In this document: piece by piece, positions 1 through 9,460 of the stretch | Layout: each line of letters opens with the position of its first letter | Numbering within the stretch: position 1 is the first letter of the stretch | Assembly (NCBI GenBank): GCA_963675925.2 | Contig: CAXXIB010000004.1 | Span: 1,116,001 to 1,180,000, forward strand | Reading direction: 5' to 3' | Source of the DNA: CAXXOK01 sp963675925 | GTDB taxonomy: Bacteria; Bacillota; Clostridia; Christensenellales; Aristaeellaceae | Length of the DNA stretch: 64,000 nucleotides | Notes under the pieces: generated by a model | Seen by the model: the letters and a program-made list of their open reading frames with translations, nothing else | What the model was told of the DNA's origin: nothing | Database searches by the model: none | Program-made: the position numbers and the translations under genes

Positions 1-920
1 GGGTTATGCAGCACATCTTGCAATAGATGGGCATAGAACACCATAGACAGTGATTTACCACTGCCCTGTGTGTGCCAGAATACGCCCCCCTTTCCGTCGG
101 TTTGGGTAGCGTTTTCTGTAGATGCAACAGCCTTGCGCACTGCGAAATATTGGTGATATGCACTCAGGATTTTATGCTCGCCCGAAAAGCAGATGAAATT
201 CTTGATGATATCTAGCAATCGCTCTTTTTGAAACATACCCTCGGCCAGCGTATCAAACTGCGCATACTGCGTATTTTCATAGCTGCCATCCTTGGTTTTC
301 CAAGCCATGAAGCGGTCTTCCTCCGCCGTGATCGTCCCTGCTTTGTTGGTAGATAGATCACTGATCACCAGGAAAGCGTTGTAGATGAACAGCGAAGGAA
401 TTTTGAGTTTATAGTTTTGTAGTTGCTGATAAGCCTCGCTCGCGTCCGTTTCTTCGCGGGATGGGGACTTCAACTCAAACACAACCAATGGCAGTCCGTT
501 TACAAATACGATGATATCCGGGCGCTTTTCGCTGTTTTCTACGATTGTCCATTGATTAGCAATACTAAAATCATTCCGCTCTGGATAAGTATAATCCACC
601 AAATGCACTAACGCCGATTGTAGCCTGCCATCATAATAAAAGCTGACTGATATGCCGTTTTGCAGATAATCCATGAACCGTTCATTTTTATGCACGGGCG
701 AGCCGCCCTCAAAATGCCGCAGCTTGTTTATCGCTTCATCCAGTGCTTCTTGCGGCAGCTTGGGATTGACTCGCTCTAGTGCCGGCAGTAACACATCCAT
801 ATACAGTGGATTGCTATAATCCCGCTCTACATCCGGGCCGTACACATGCGTGTAGCCCAGCGTGCCGCAGAACAGCTCGATGATTGCGTTTTCATATGTG
901 GCTTCGGTGGTGTGGGGCAT
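1..920 (-). CDS. hsdR: Type I restriction endonuclease subunit R (HsdR), N-terminal part
   Basis: N-terminal about 306 residues of the restriction/translocation subunit of a type I R-M complex; the gene runs off the left edge. The start ATG (920-918) has an AAGGAG ribosome site six bases upstream. The translation shows the HsdR_N nuclease core: RPD in the first strand, then a strand ending in FELKS, which together give the PD-(D/E)XK site near residues 140-160. Near residue 290 is the Walker A motif HTQGSGKS of the SF2 translocase. HsdR cuts DNA after ATP-driven translocation when HsdM/HsdS find an unmethylated site. It is the last gene of the hsdM-hsdS-cargo-hsdR operon, 10 bases after the Mrr-like gene. 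Motor motifs beyond Walker A lie outside the window. Confidence 0.93.
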   Translation of the reverse strand, partial: MPHTTEATYENAIIELFCGTLGYTHVYGPDVERDYSNPLYMDVLLPALERVNPKLPQEALDEAINKLRHFEGGSPVHKNERFMDYLQNGISVSFYYDGRLQSALVHLVDYTYPERNDFSIANQWTIVENSEKRPDIIVFVNGLPLVVFELKSPSREETDASEAYQQLQNYKLKIPSLFIYNAFLVISDLSTNKAGTITAEEDRFMAWKTKDGSYENTQYAQFDTLAEGMFQKERLLDIIKNFICFSGEHKILSAYHQYFAVRKAVASTENATQTDGKGGVFWHTQGSGKSLSMVFYAHLLQDVLHN

Positions 921-930
921 GGGCTTCTCC

Positions 931-1947
931 TTAATCCGCTGGAATAGCATATAGTTTATCTAAATAGATCATTCTCTTCTTGAATATTCCATTCTCACTA
1001 TATATTCTTATAAAGAATGTGAACAAGGACTTTTTGTCTATTATATGCATATGATTACTAAGTTGGTCCATATTAAGATAATTGTCGTTTTCAGAAAGTA
1101 AATAAACTTCGTAGTTCTGATACTTATTGTATTCAAGGATATCAATGGCAGGACCTGCTTTTTTCACCTGTACAACCGCTTTTCGTTTTTCTTGTAAATG
1201 TAGAAGTATGTATTCAATTTCATGAGTGTTATGCTTACAACTACTTGGTTGGATTAGATATCCGAGGCTCTGTAAATATAACCCAACAATATCTTCAAGA
1301 TCATCGCCATGTAAAAGCTTTATAAAGTTCGTTTCATTTAGCGGTTTTTGTCCGGTTGTACTTTGAAGGCATGCAGGGATGCTGTCTTTATTATCGCATA
1401 ATTCGTTGTACACGAGCTTGCAGATATCTTTCAAGTCATCGTTGTATCTAATATCAATTGTCTTTTGATTTCTTGCACGCAGTTGATGAACAATAATCGC
1501 GGGGGTATCGTCAAGGCCTCCGATTAAATACCACTTTTCGACATGTCTGTAAAAAGACACATCATAGACTCCAGCATCAATATAGTTCTCATTTGGATGA
1601 TATCTGGTAACATTGTCTTTTACTTTCGCAATATAGAATTGATTACCATTGCACATAAGGCATAAATCGTTTTCCTTGATGTTAATCGCTTGATGCTCAT
1701 TAAAAATAATACGTTCAGCAGCATACTTTATTGATCTCAAGGCTTTCTTTTCTTTGTCATCTTGACCTTCAATGGCCCCCTGCAAGTATCTGTATCTGGC
1801 ATCATCTGCAGGTTTACCCTCATACCATCCAATGAATAGAATGTTGTTGATGATTCCAAATTCACATGAGTTCCTCGTTTTTTTGTTTTTCAATAATTCT
1901 TCATCTTCCGAAAAAGCGGTTTTTAACCATATTAGCCATATATTCAT
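931..1947 (-). CDS. Mrr-like PD-(D/E)XK nuclease domain protein
   Basis: About 338 residues, not assignable to a named family by eye. The N-terminal two thirds is featureless. The C-terminal third (about 220-290) has the layout of an Mrr/REase-fold nuclease: a helix with GDDLEDIVGLYLQSLGY, an acidic residue before EYILL, and then VVQVKKA, giving an E...E...QxK-type site rather than a classic D-ExK. ATG at 1947 is preferred over ATG 1965 because AAGGA lies eight bases upstream of it, while the upstream ATG has no ribosome site. The gene sits tightly between the DUF6602 gene and hsdR and is AT-rich compared with hsdM. A role as an extra restriction or DNA-targeting nuclease in the type I operon is inference. 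Confidence 0.6.
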   Translation of the reverse strand: MNIWLIWLKTAFSEDEELLKNKKTRNSCEFGIINNILFIGWYEGKPADDARYRYLQGAIEGQDDKEKKALRSIKYAAERIIFNEHQAINIKENDLCLMCNGNQFYIAKVKDNVTRYHPNENYIDAGVYDVSFYRHVEKWYLIGGLDDTPAIIVHQLRARNQKTIDIRYNDDLKDICKLVYNELCDNKDSIPACLQSTTGQKPLNETNFIKLLHGDDLEDIVGLYLQSLGYLIQPSSCKHNTHEIEYILLHLQEKRKAVVQVKKAGPAIDILEYNKYQNYEVYLLSENDNYLNMDQLSNHMHIIDKKSLFTFFIRIYSENGIFKKRMIYLDKLYAIPAD

Positions 1948-1968
1948 GTTGAACTTCCTTGCCATAGT

Positions 1969-2730
1969 TTAATTTAACACTATTTCAAATTTCTCTATAA
2001 GAAATCTTTGTTTCGTTCCTTCAATTGGGTATAGTGCTCTTTCCAAAGTATCAGGTATAGTGCTTCGATTACATTGAATATAAACATCTTCTATTAAATT
2101 TGAAATGAAATATCCAAATGCTAGTTTTTTAAGACTATAGAAGCTATAGTGTGGATTATTAGGTGGAATACGTAAACTGCTAGCAGTCGGGAGATCCGCT
2201 TTCCAATATTTCATGAATATGTCCTCTCCAAAAGCGATATTATTCACATATCCAGAATATTGGCGTAATGGTGTTTCAACCTTTTCTGGTAAAGCATGTC
2301 TATTTGTTTTGAAAGCTGTCTCATATCCAAAAACACCATTAAATATATGATTTCCAATCAACCTGCCGTTTTCATCAGCCTTTAATAAAGCACCTTCAAA
2401 TTCATCATTTTTAATGGTCGTTTTTACTTCGATTATTCCTCTAACACTTTCTTTTACTACAATTACAAAATCATCTAAACAAAATATTGGAGGAATAGAG
2501 TTATCATAGATAATAATATCAATCTGTGAGCTTGGGCGATCGTCATCACCGATCACAAAACCAGTTGCTACAGAAACGGTTTTTGGTAAGTGCTTAATCA
2601 ACACGCTCTTTAGAATGTTTTCTTTGTAGCGACCATCTTCTGGCCATTGGCGCACAAAGTTGCGAACCCTATTTCTAATAGAAATTAGTTCATTTGATAT
2701 TGATTTTCTATATTCTTCATATTCTGGCAT
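1969..2730 (-). CDS. DUF6602 domain protein, putative nuclease
   Basis: 253 residues. The central pattern SSQIDIIIYD, then P and a Phe-rich strand, then VKESVRGIIEVKTT matches the DUF6602 family as I know it. It has the order of a PD-(D/E)XK fold: Asp in the QIDIIIYD strand and ExK in the IEVKT strand. ATG 2730 is chosen because GAGGTG lies six bases upstream; an upstream in-frame GTG at 2739 overlaps that ribosome site. The gene lies between the FRG-domain gene and the Mrr-like gene, all on the minus strand with short gaps, so co-transcription with hsdM-hsdS is likely. Family members often sit in defence islands; the biochemical role here is not known. Confidence 0.7.
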   Translation of the reverse strand: MPEYEEYRKSISNELISIRNRVRNFVRQWPEDGRYKENILKSVLIKHLPKTVSVATGFVIGDDDRPSSQIDIIIYDNSIPPIFCLDDFVIVVKESVRGIIEVKTTIKNDEFEGALLKADENGRLIGNHIFNGVFGYETAFKTNRHALPEKVETPLRQYSGYVNNIAFGEDIFMKYWKADLPTASSLRIPPNNPHYSFYSLKKLAFGYFISNLIEDVYIQCNRSTIPDTLERALYPIEGTKQRFLIEKFEIVLN

Positions 2731-2798
2731 TATCGACACCTCATCTCTAAATCATCAGGTAAAATCACGTTTTTAAAGTTGGATTCGTTGTAAGAGGT

Positions 2799-4007
2799 TT
2801 AGGCCCAATCCCTCTTTTCCAATTTTCTAGATATTTGATATGATTTATCTTGTGCCTCATGGGTTGACATTACTGTTGAGAGTATTTTTCTGAATGATCG
2901 ATGCATATGGCTAACAATGCTTTCTCTTAAGTTCCAATCTACAGTACCAACTGTCCTAATAGCAACTTCGCTTAATTCAATTATAATTTGTTCATCAATA
3001 TTCGGTAATGCTTTCCTTATTATATCTTCTATCTCACTACTAGACCATTGTATCACTTCAGTTGAATATATCGTTATTCTTCTTATATAAGGCTGATATT
3101 CCTTTACTATACCTTTATTTGGTTTTTGTTGCTTCTGTATGTATGATAGTTGATGTTCAAGTTCTGGGAAGAGAGTTGCTTCGTTTACATTATAGAAATT
3201 CAGTTCATCTCTTATATTATCTTTGTTCTTTGCAGGAATAATAAAACATCCATCAAATTCCTTTGAAAAATCCATTGTGGCTTTTGTAATTAAGGAATCC
3301 TTAGTTGCGGAGTTTGTTTCAATATTGATTGAAGGTGACAGTAGAAAAGCACCTCTTTGTTGAGTAAGTCTTGCATTACTATTAGCAGCAACTATAAAGA
3401 TGCTAGACTGAAGAATCTGTGTCATTCTGAGATAATCCTCACTTTTTAAGAGTCCATTCTCTACGTTCGATATTATTGCTCGTTCTTTCAATAAATCACA
3501 AAAGGCTTCAATTGTTATACTTCTATTAAACTCTAAAAAAGGTACTGCCATAGAAATTCGAACTTCCAAAGATTGTAAAGAATATGGGCGAGCAAATTTA
3601 TAATATACTACTCCATCATTATCTCGTTTTGAATATTGTCCATTCATGTTTTCTAAATATTCTGTTGTTAACTCAGTTGCGAAATATAATGCAACAAAGG
3701 GATTCAATGTCACGTCTAAAAGGCGAGTACCAAGTCCATAATGTTGCAACTTGGTTAAAAACTCGAATGTATTACCGCAATCGCGAAACTCTAGAGGATT
3801 TTGATTTTTTGCGCTCTCTATTATAATATGTTCATGCTCTAGATTATCATTTCTAAAAATATTTGGTCGAACATCCCATATTGCATCTTTTTGACCGCGA
3901 AAAAACCATTGCTCGGAATAGTATGCAGGATTATCAGTGCGCAATTGTTCTATATGATTAACGTAGGCTTTTAATGATGTAACTTTTCTTGATTCCGAAG
4001 AAGACAT
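2799..4007 (-). CDS. FRG domain-containing protein
   Basis: 402 residues. The N-terminal part carries the FRG domain signature: YYSEQWFFRGQ followed by LQHYGLGTRLLDVTLNPFVALYFA (about residues 45-115). The FRG domain is named for its Phe-Arg-Gly core and is common in defence and mobile loci, with unknown activity. The C-terminal half is predicted helical, with no motif I recognise. The start has AAGGA eight bases upstream. It follows hsdS by 27 bases and is the first of three AT-rich genes that separate hsdS from hsdR. Involvement in anti-phage defence together with the restriction system is inference from position. Confidence 0.8.
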   Translation of the reverse strand: MSSSESRKVTSLKAYVNHIEQLRTDNPAYYSEQWFFRGQKDAIWDVRPNIFRNDNLEHEHIIIESAKNQNPLEFRDCGNTFEFLTKLQHYGLGTRLLDVTLNPFVALYFATELTTEYLENMNGQYSKRDNDGVVYYKFARPYSLQSLEVRISMAVPFLEFNRSITIEAFCDLLKERAIISNVENGLLKSEDYLRMTQILQSSIFIVAANSNARLTQQRGAFLLSPSINIETNSATKDSLITKATMDFSKEFDGCFIIPAKNKDNIRDELNFYNVNEATLFPELEHQLSYIQKQQKPNKGIVKEYQPYIRRITIYSTEVIQWSSSEIEDIIRKALPNIDEQIIIELSEVAIRTVGTVDWNLRESIVSHMHRSFRKILSTVMSTHEAQDKSYQISRKLEKRDWA

Positions 4008-4034
4008 CCATAATATCCTTTCTACTTATATTAA

Positions 4035-5249
4035 TCAGTTAATAGTAGAACAAGCATTTATTACTAACTCTCCTGACACTAAACGAGGTAAAAGGTTGTC
4101 TCGTATAATTGCTAATTTCTCGTTTTCGTCTTTTAGATGCATGCGCGTTTGAAATATCGGGCTTAAAACATTCTCAAAATCTTCTAGAACATTTTCATCA
4201 CATGGAAACCTGAATTCGAATGACTTTATATCTCCTTGATTAAATCCAGCTTGTGCACTTCTATTTCCCCTGTTATTAATCCCTATAAAAAAGTCAGGAG
4301 ATGTAAGATAACATCGTAAAAACTCACGATATTCAGGTTTCTTAGGTATAACCTTTGCAAGTGCAACATTATAAGCACCCGCTATACCAAAACATATTCG
4401 ACCTAATGATGCACCATACCGTGCAATCATGATATCTTCTCGAGAGCATATCTTATTCTTTGGAGAAATAGGGATGTAGGTTAAATGTGAGTTGGTTTCA
4501 TAATCTCTAATTTGTACGAAGCGCATATATCCTTTTTTGTACGTACTAATGAACTCTGCTGCGGGTGGCTGGCTGCCCCCTTGATAATCCATTATATCAG
4601 ACAGCGAAACTGTTACCCAATCCTCAGGCATTACCCCACCCCATGGCTCAAAATCCACAAACCAGCTCTTGAAAATCACTTGCGCCATCTGCTCTAGACG
4701 CTTGTTGATCGCATTATTGTTTTCGATTTTATCGTCGAAGATTTTGAGTAATGATCCAATTTCTATTTGCTCCGGGAGCTGCGGTGCATAGAATTCTAGG
4801 TTGTCAAGAACTCCCTGTTGTACTCTTTGGCGACCCGAACTTCCAACCATTGATCGAATTGCAGTGTCTCTGAATATTGGGCTTAGGGATAAGTAATAAA
4901 TGAAGGTCGCATCACTAATACCGGGCTTTGCTCTAAGAATGATGAATTCTGTTGAGCCAAAACCAACCTCACCTTTTCCTAAGTTATTAACTAGTGCGAT
5001 TTTTCCATTCTCAAGGCACGGTGTAATACGTGCCATAATGGTGTCGCCATTACGGAATTTTGTCCCACCTTTATACATAGACATTTCATAACCATTGATA
5101 TCCCGTGTAAATGGCAGCAACTTGTCCATAGCAATTTTCTTAGCTATTTTGTTTTTGGGTAGGACTTCCCGTGGATTAAAGTCAATAAAACCAATTGCTT
5201 TCCGTAATGTCCACTCATGAGCAATCTCTTTTTTTTGTTTAGATATCAA
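4035..5249 (-). CDS. hsdS: Type I restriction specificity subunit (HsdS)
   Basis: DNA-recognition subunit that gives sequence specificity to both methylation and cleavage. It shows two target recognition domains separated by a helical spacer; the conserved region NAINKRLEQMAQVIFKSWFVDF marks the end of the first half, and a second region near LKDENEKLAIIRDNLLPRLVSGEL closes the protein. The reading frame is open to an ATG at 5324, deep inside hsdM. However, the first recognition domain begins close to the hsdM stop, and a TTG at 5249 overlapping that stop, about 19 bases after AAGGAG, fits family length better (about 404 residues); an ATG at 5291 is another option. The exact start is uncertain. 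Recognition domains are AT-rich compared with hsdM, as expected for exchanged segments. Confidence 0.9.
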   Translation of the reverse strand: MISKQKKEIAHEWTLRKAIGFIDFNPREVLPKNKIAKKIAMDKLLPFTRDINGYEMSMYKGGTKFRNGDTIMARITPCLENGKIALVNNLGKGEVGFGSTEFIILRAKPGISDATFIYYLSLSPIFRDTAIRSMVGSSGRQRVQQGVLDNLEFYAPQLPEQIEIGSLLKIFDDKIENNNAINKRLEQMAQVIFKSWFVDFEPWGGVMPEDWVTVSLSDIMDYQGGSQPPAAEFISTYKKGYMRFVQIRDYETNSHLTYIPISPKNKICSREDIMIARYGASLGRICFGIAGAYNVALAKVIPKKPEYREFLRCYLTSPDFFIGINNRGNRSAQAGFNQGDIKSFEFRFPCDENVLEDFENVLSPIFQTRMHLKDENEKLAIIRDNLLPRLVSGELVINACSTIN

Positions 5250-6756
5250 ACCCAATCGCCCCCAGTCTCTCCTTGATTTCCTCCTCAAGCTCATGGGAGC
5301 GTGCAAACAACCCGGACAACTCACCTGTCAACCGTGTCATCTTCTCGTCGAACGGCTCGCCATCGTCTTCCTGATCCTCAATACCCACATAGCGGCCGGG
5401 GGTGAGCACGAAGTCGTGCTTAGAGATCTCTTGGGTGGGAATTGCGGCACAAAAACCCTTCACATTTTCCAGCGTTCCATCATCAAATGCTTTGAAAGTA
5501 TCGGCAATTTTCTTGATATCTTTGTCAGTCATTTCCCGCAAGCGCCGGCTAACCATCGTACCCATTTTTCGGGCATCAATAAACAGTGTTTTACCTTTTT
5601 GTTTTTTATTACGATTGATAAACCAAAGTGATACAGGAATCGGTGTGGTATAGAAAAGCTGTGTTGGTAGGGCGATGATGCCCTCAACCAAATCGGCTTC
5701 CACGATACGGCGGCGGATATCACCTTCGCCGCCGGATTGTGAGGACAACGAGCCATTAGCCAACACCATACCGATTTTGCCGTTTGGAGCAAGGTGATGA
5801 ATCATATGCTGCATCCAGGCAAAGTTAGCATTTCCAGCAGGTGGTAAACCGTATTTCCATCGCACATCGTCATTTAGACTGCCATCGTTCCAATTGGATA
5901 GATTGAATGGTGGATTCGCCATGATGAAGTCGGCTTTCAGTTGCGGATGCAGATCATTATGGAAGGTATCAGCGTTATATGGGCCTAAATCAGCCTCAAT
6001 CCCATGAATGGCTAGGTTCATCAACGCCATTTTGCGTGTGGTGGGGTTAGAATCTTGGCCGTATATGGAAAGACTCCGTATGTTTCCGGCGTGATGTTTG
6101 ACAAACGAAGCCGACTGCACAAACATACCACCTGAACCACAACAGGGATCGTAGACCCTGCCTTCATAGGGTTGTAATACCTCAACTAATGTACGAACAA
6201 CACAAGATGGAGTGAAAAATTCACCAGCACGTCTACCTTCTTGTTCGGCGAATTTTTGCAGACAATACTCATAGGCGCGGCCAAGTATGTCTTTCTCCTT
6301 GCCATGTTCAACCATTTGAATATTTGAGAATAGGTCTACAACGTTACCCAACCTTCGCTTGTCCAGCTCGCTGCGGGCAAAACTCTTGGGGAGTATATCT
6401 TTCAGCTGCCTATTTTCTTTCTCGATTGCACGCATCGCGTCATCAATTACAGTACCGATTTCTTCTTTATGTGCAGCAGCTTGAATAACATCCCATCGTG
6501 CCGAAGGTGGCACAAAAAACACGTTGACTTCTGTGTAAGCATCTTTATCTTCTACATCATCATTGTCTTTTTTCAATGCCTGGTATCGTGCATCGAACGT
6601 ATCAGAGATATATTTCAGGAAGATCAAGCCCAGAACTACGTGTTTATACTCAGACGCGTCCATGTTCCCACGCAGAACATCTGCAGCAGCCCAGATTTGC
6701 TCTTCAAATCCGATTTTCGCTGAGGATGATTGACCTCCGCCATTTTGATTTGCCAC
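5239..6756 (-). CDS. hsdM: Type I DNA methyltransferase subunit (HsdM)
   Basis: 505-residue adenine-N6 methyltransferase subunit of the type I complex. An HsdM N-terminal helical bundle (about 15-130) precedes the methylase domain. The AdoMet site DPCCGSGGMF is near residues 203-212 and the catalytic NPPF near 281-284. The GTG start is preceded by GGAGGAAATAGC, a near-ideal ribosome site. It is the first gene of the minus-strand operon; downstream hsdS overlaps its 3' end. With HsdS it methylates the host; HsdR, three genes further on, adds restriction. Composition is closer to the core chromosome than that of the cargo genes. Confidence 0.96.
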   Translation of the reverse strand: MANQNGGGQSSSAKIGFEEQIWAAADVLRGNMDASEYKHVVLGLIFLKYISDTFDARYQALKKDNDDVEDKDAYTEVNVFFVPPSARWDVIQAAAHKEEIGTVIDDAMRAIEKENRQLKDILPKSFARSELDKRRLGNVVDLFSNIQMVEHGKEKDILGRAYEYCLQKFAEQEGRRAGEFFTPSCVVRTLVEVLQPYEGRVYDPCCGSGGMFVQSASFVKHHAGNIRSLSIYGQDSNPTTRKMALMNLAIHGIEADLGPYNADTFHNDLHPQLKADFIMANPPFNLSNWNDGSLNDDVRWKYGLPPAGNANFAWMQHMIHHLAPNGKIGMVLANGSLSSQSGGEGDIRRRIVEADLVEGIIALPTQLFYTTPIPVSLWFINRNKKQKGKTLFIDARKMGTMVSRRLREMTDKDIKKIADTFKAFDDGTLENVKGFCAAIPTQEISKHDFVLTPGRYVGIEDQEDDGEPFDEKMTRLTGELSGLFARSHELEEEIKERLGAIGFDI

Positions 6757-6868
6757 GCTATTTCCTCCAGATCACTATTCATTAACTCCTTGAAGAGCTT
6801 TGAAAAGGCTACTAATGTAGAAATTATCGAACACCTTTGAAAAGTTTTATAAACTATGTATTGTATTG

Positions 6869-6874
6869 AGTATA
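6869..6874 (-). promoter_or_regulatory. Likely -10 of the hsdM operon promoter
   Basis: On the minus strand a TGC-TATACT extended -10 lies about 110 bases upstream of hsdM, with only a weak -35 (TTCTTT) 17 bases further upstream. Apart from this, the 6757-7073 spacer is AT-rich, with no gene or structured element that I can see. Confidence 0.45.
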
Positions 6875-7073
6875 GCATAATTCGGAAACCAAAGAAACAG
6901 ATATACGTAAGGCATTTGATTGGTTCAATGATGTATCAATAAACTATACCACTATTTGAATTATTAGCTATAAATGTCAACAAAATATAGTTATTCGGAC
7001 AATCTGGTGCTATGCCATATAATCAAGCGGCTTGGTACTTCTTTCCCTATAAAAAACTAAGCATTACCCAAGT

Positions 7074-7460
7074 ATGTACTTCCCTTTGGAAGAGGAAGAT
7101 TTCTATTTAGGTTATGGGGAATCAGTGCGCGACATTTTAAATGATTCCCGTGTGTTTGGTATGATGCTCCACTTGAATAAAAAGCTGGTGTTTGTTGGTC
7201 TTAATCGATCTGATGAGGTAGAACCGTACAGGGTTTATGGAACGGATATTGTCTTTGAAAACAGTAGTGGTGATTGGGATATAACCGCGGGATATAAAAC
7301 GCTTGTTCAGCTTCTTGACACACTGTATGCAACATCGCAGATGGCTCATGACAGACATATTCAAGTGTGTCTACACGTAACATGCAAAAGGATCTTTCTG
7401 GCGGAGGCTAAAGGCAAGAAATACTGTAGCAAAGCATGCGCTCAGAATACCTTGAAATAG
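7074..7460 (+). CDS. Small protein with C-terminal treble-clef-like zinc finger
   Basis: 128 residues, unassigned. The C-terminal 30 residues contain four cysteines, C-x4-C then C-x4-C (CLHVTC and YCSKAC), with the spacing of the CGNR/DUF6076-like zinc fingers common next to integrases in Clostridia. The N-terminal part has no recognisable motif. No good ribosome site precedes ATG 7074, and family members are usually longer, so this may be the C-terminal remnant of a larger gene. It lies 39 bases upstream of the integrase on the same strand. Function unknown. Confidence 0.5.
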   Translation: MYFPLEEEDFYLGYGESVRDILNDSRVFGMMLHLNKKLVFVGLNRSDEVEPYRVYGTDIVFENSSGDWDITAGYKTLVQLLDTLYATSQMAHDRHIQVCLHVTCKRIFLAEAKGKKYCSKACAQNTLK

Positions 7461-7499
7461 CGATATCGGCAAAAGAAGAAGCGGGAGGGGAAACAAAAA

Positions 7500-8669
7500 A
7501 TGTCAAAAAAAAGAGGAAACAATGACGGATCAGTTCGTCAACGTAAGGATGGCACATGGGAAGCGCGTTTCATTGTTGGGAGAAAAGCAGATGGTAAATT
7601 AGATCGTAGGATTGTTTATGCTTCTACTCAAAAAGAAGTACTCTCGAAGATGAAACAAGCACAAGCAGATATCCTGAAGGATGAGTATATTGCTCCTTCT
7701 GCCATTACTGTTGAACAATGGCTCGATTCTTGGTATCGAACGTATCTAAAAACCAATGTACGCCCGTCTACGGCCTCTACAACGTATAGGGCAATTCGCA
7801 ATCACTTGAAACCTGCCCTGGGGAAATATAAGCTTCAGCAGTTGCGGACAGAGCATATTCAAGCCTTTATTATTGATCAGCAAAAGAATGGCCTGAGAGC
7901 AAGTACAATAAAGCGTAACGTTGCACCACTTAAAACAGCACTCAAACAGGCGGTACAGAATCGCTTAATTGTTCGCAATCCTGCTGATTATATAAAGCTC
8001 CCAAAACAAGAGCAATCTGAAATTCAGTTTTTAACCAGAGATGAGCAGAAAGCGTTACTTGAACTCTTGCCTAACACAACAAACGGTCGCGCAATACGCT
8101 TTATTCTTGGCACAGGTCTTAGAGTTGGTGAATTATGTGCATTGCGCTGGTCTGATATAAATAGCGATTATTTTACTGTAAGTCAAACTGCTAGTATCTA
8201 TCATGATGATGAAGCTGGAAAAACAGTGATAGATTTCAATGCTCCAAAGACCAAAGCTGGTAAACGGAGCATACCTTTATTACCCTCTATGAAAACGCTA
8301 TTAAGCGAACAAAGACACTCACAGCTTAAACGGCGACTTAAAGCTGGTTCTGCATGGACAGGATGCAGAACTGATCAAAACGATAATTATGTATTTGCTT
8401 CTATGGTAGGTACTGCACTTGACAGGGATAATAAAGGGCGTTTTCTGCATACTTATCTGAAAAAAGTAGGTCTTTCATCTCGAGGTATTCATACCCTCCG
8501 TCATACGTTTGCAACGAACTGGGTACAAAGTGGTGGAGATATTCGTAGCCTTTCAGAAATTCTGGGTCATACGAATGTGGCTTTCACTATGCAGACGTAT
8601 GTACACTCTGATATGAGTATAAAATGGTTGGAATGGAGAAGTTGGAAAAGGCGTTATACTGAAAAATAA
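7500..8669 (+). CDS. Tyrosine-type integrase (site-specific recombinase)
   Basis: 389-residue phage/ICE-type integrase that would insert and excise island 1. An N-terminal arm-binding region starts with a GSVRQRKDGTWEAR strand, a SAM-like core-binding domain lies at about 65-165, and the catalytic domain follows. All active-site residues are visible: Arg208 (TGLRVGE), Lys255, His331-x-x-Arg334 (HTLRH), His357 (LGHTN) and Tyr367 (QTYVHS). GGGAGGGG lies about nine bases before the ATG. The tail looks frameshifted: after SDMSIK the annotated frame reads WLEWRSW..., whereas the +1 frame encodes MEKLEKALY and stops at 8662, the tail typical of this family. The catalytic Tyr is upstream of the shift, so activity may survive. 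Confidence 0.93.
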   Translation: MSKKRGNNDGSVRQRKDGTWEARFIVGRKADGKLDRRIVYASTQKEVLSKMKQAQADILKDEYIAPSAITVEQWLDSWYRTYLKTNVRPSTASTTYRAIRNHLKPALGKYKLQQLRTEHIQAFIIDQQKNGLRASTIKRNVAPLKTALKQAVQNRLIVRNPADYIKLPKQEQSEIQFLTRDEQKALLELLPNTTNGRAIRFILGTGLRVGELCALRWSDINSDYFTVSQTASIYHDDEAGKTVIDFNAPKTKAGKRSIPLLPSMKTLLSEQRHSQLKRRLKAGSAWTGCRTDQNDNYVFASMVGTALDRDNKGRFLHTYLKKVGLSSRGIHTLRHTFATNWVQSGGDIRSLSEILGHTNVAFTMQTYVHSDMSIKWLEWRSWKRRYTEK

Positions 8670-8710
8670 ATGCTCTAAAAACACCGCAAAAGACTATTTG
8701 GAGGAGTATT

Positions 8711-9460
8711 ATGCACAGCACAAAGTGGTTATCAATTATTACTTCCTTTTTAACTGCAATAACGCTTCTGGGTATATGTCTACTGTGGAGTCCAAAGTAC
8801 TCATCCCTTCCATACGATATCTCACTAGCAGCGTTTGGTAGCTCGATTATTGCTTTGATCATGTCAATAAGTCAATACTTCTCTGCTCGGAAAAAGGTAC
8901 TAGAGCGTTTTTTAATTGAAGCAAGAAAAGTTATATTGAGTTTCAGGAAGGCCGAATATTTTGATGCTGCATCAATTATTCAAACTGCCAAAGTGAACAA
9001 AACACCATTGAAAGATGAGGCGGCTAAGTACGAGACTGCAATCATTAGTTGTTTTAATTCATTCATTGCGATTGCAGACAAACGTTACAGAGAGTTCTTT
9101 GACACATATGGAGAATTGGATTTTTTATATGGGGGAAAGCTGGAAGAACTTATAAGGTATGAACTGTTTGAACCCATAAAGAAACATGGTGAAAATGTTA
9201 TTGCTAATGCTTTTCACTTTCGGGAGTATATCAACGGAGAAAGAACTATTGAGGTTTGCCTTGCTAAGCTGGAAAGTCTCAACAAGGATTGGTTTCGCGC
9301 TGAGCAAAAGACTGAGAATCCGGCTATAAAACCTTTTGCATATGCTGAAGTCTATGATGATTTAATGGAACAGTCGGATAAACTGTGGACAAAGATTTAT
9401 CATAAAAAGGATATGCAAATGAAACGTCGTTTAACAAAGGCTGCTATTTTCAAACAATAA
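8711..9460 (+). CDS. Hypothetical membrane protein
   Basis: 249 residues with GGAGGAG upstream of the ATG. Two hydrophobic segments at about 5-25 and 35-55 form a hairpin anchor; the remaining 190 residues are charged, helical and probably cytoplasmic. I recognise no family. It lies between the integrase and the tRNA-Ala attachment site, 41 bases after the integrase stop, so it is the terminal gene of island 1. Such positions often hold cargo or maintenance genes, but nothing in the protein supports a specific role. Confidence 0.65.
   Translation: MHSTKWLSIITSFLTAITLLGICLLWSPKYSSLPYDISLAAFGSSIIALIMSISQYFSARKKVLERFLIEARKVILSFRKAEYFDAASIIQTAKVNKTPLKDEAAKYETAIISCFNSFIAIADKRYREFFDTYGELDFLYGGKLEELIRYELFEPIKKHGENVIANAFHFREYINGERTIEVCLAKLESLNKDWFRAEQKTENPAIKPFAYAEVYDDLMEQSDKLWTKIYHKKDMQMKRRLTKAAIFKQ

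Noticed and set aside
5250..5324. Extended HsdS N-terminus from ATG 5324
   Set aside because: It would overlap hsdM by 86 bases and adds residues before the first recognition domain that are only the shifted reading of hsdM; a start near 5249 fits better.
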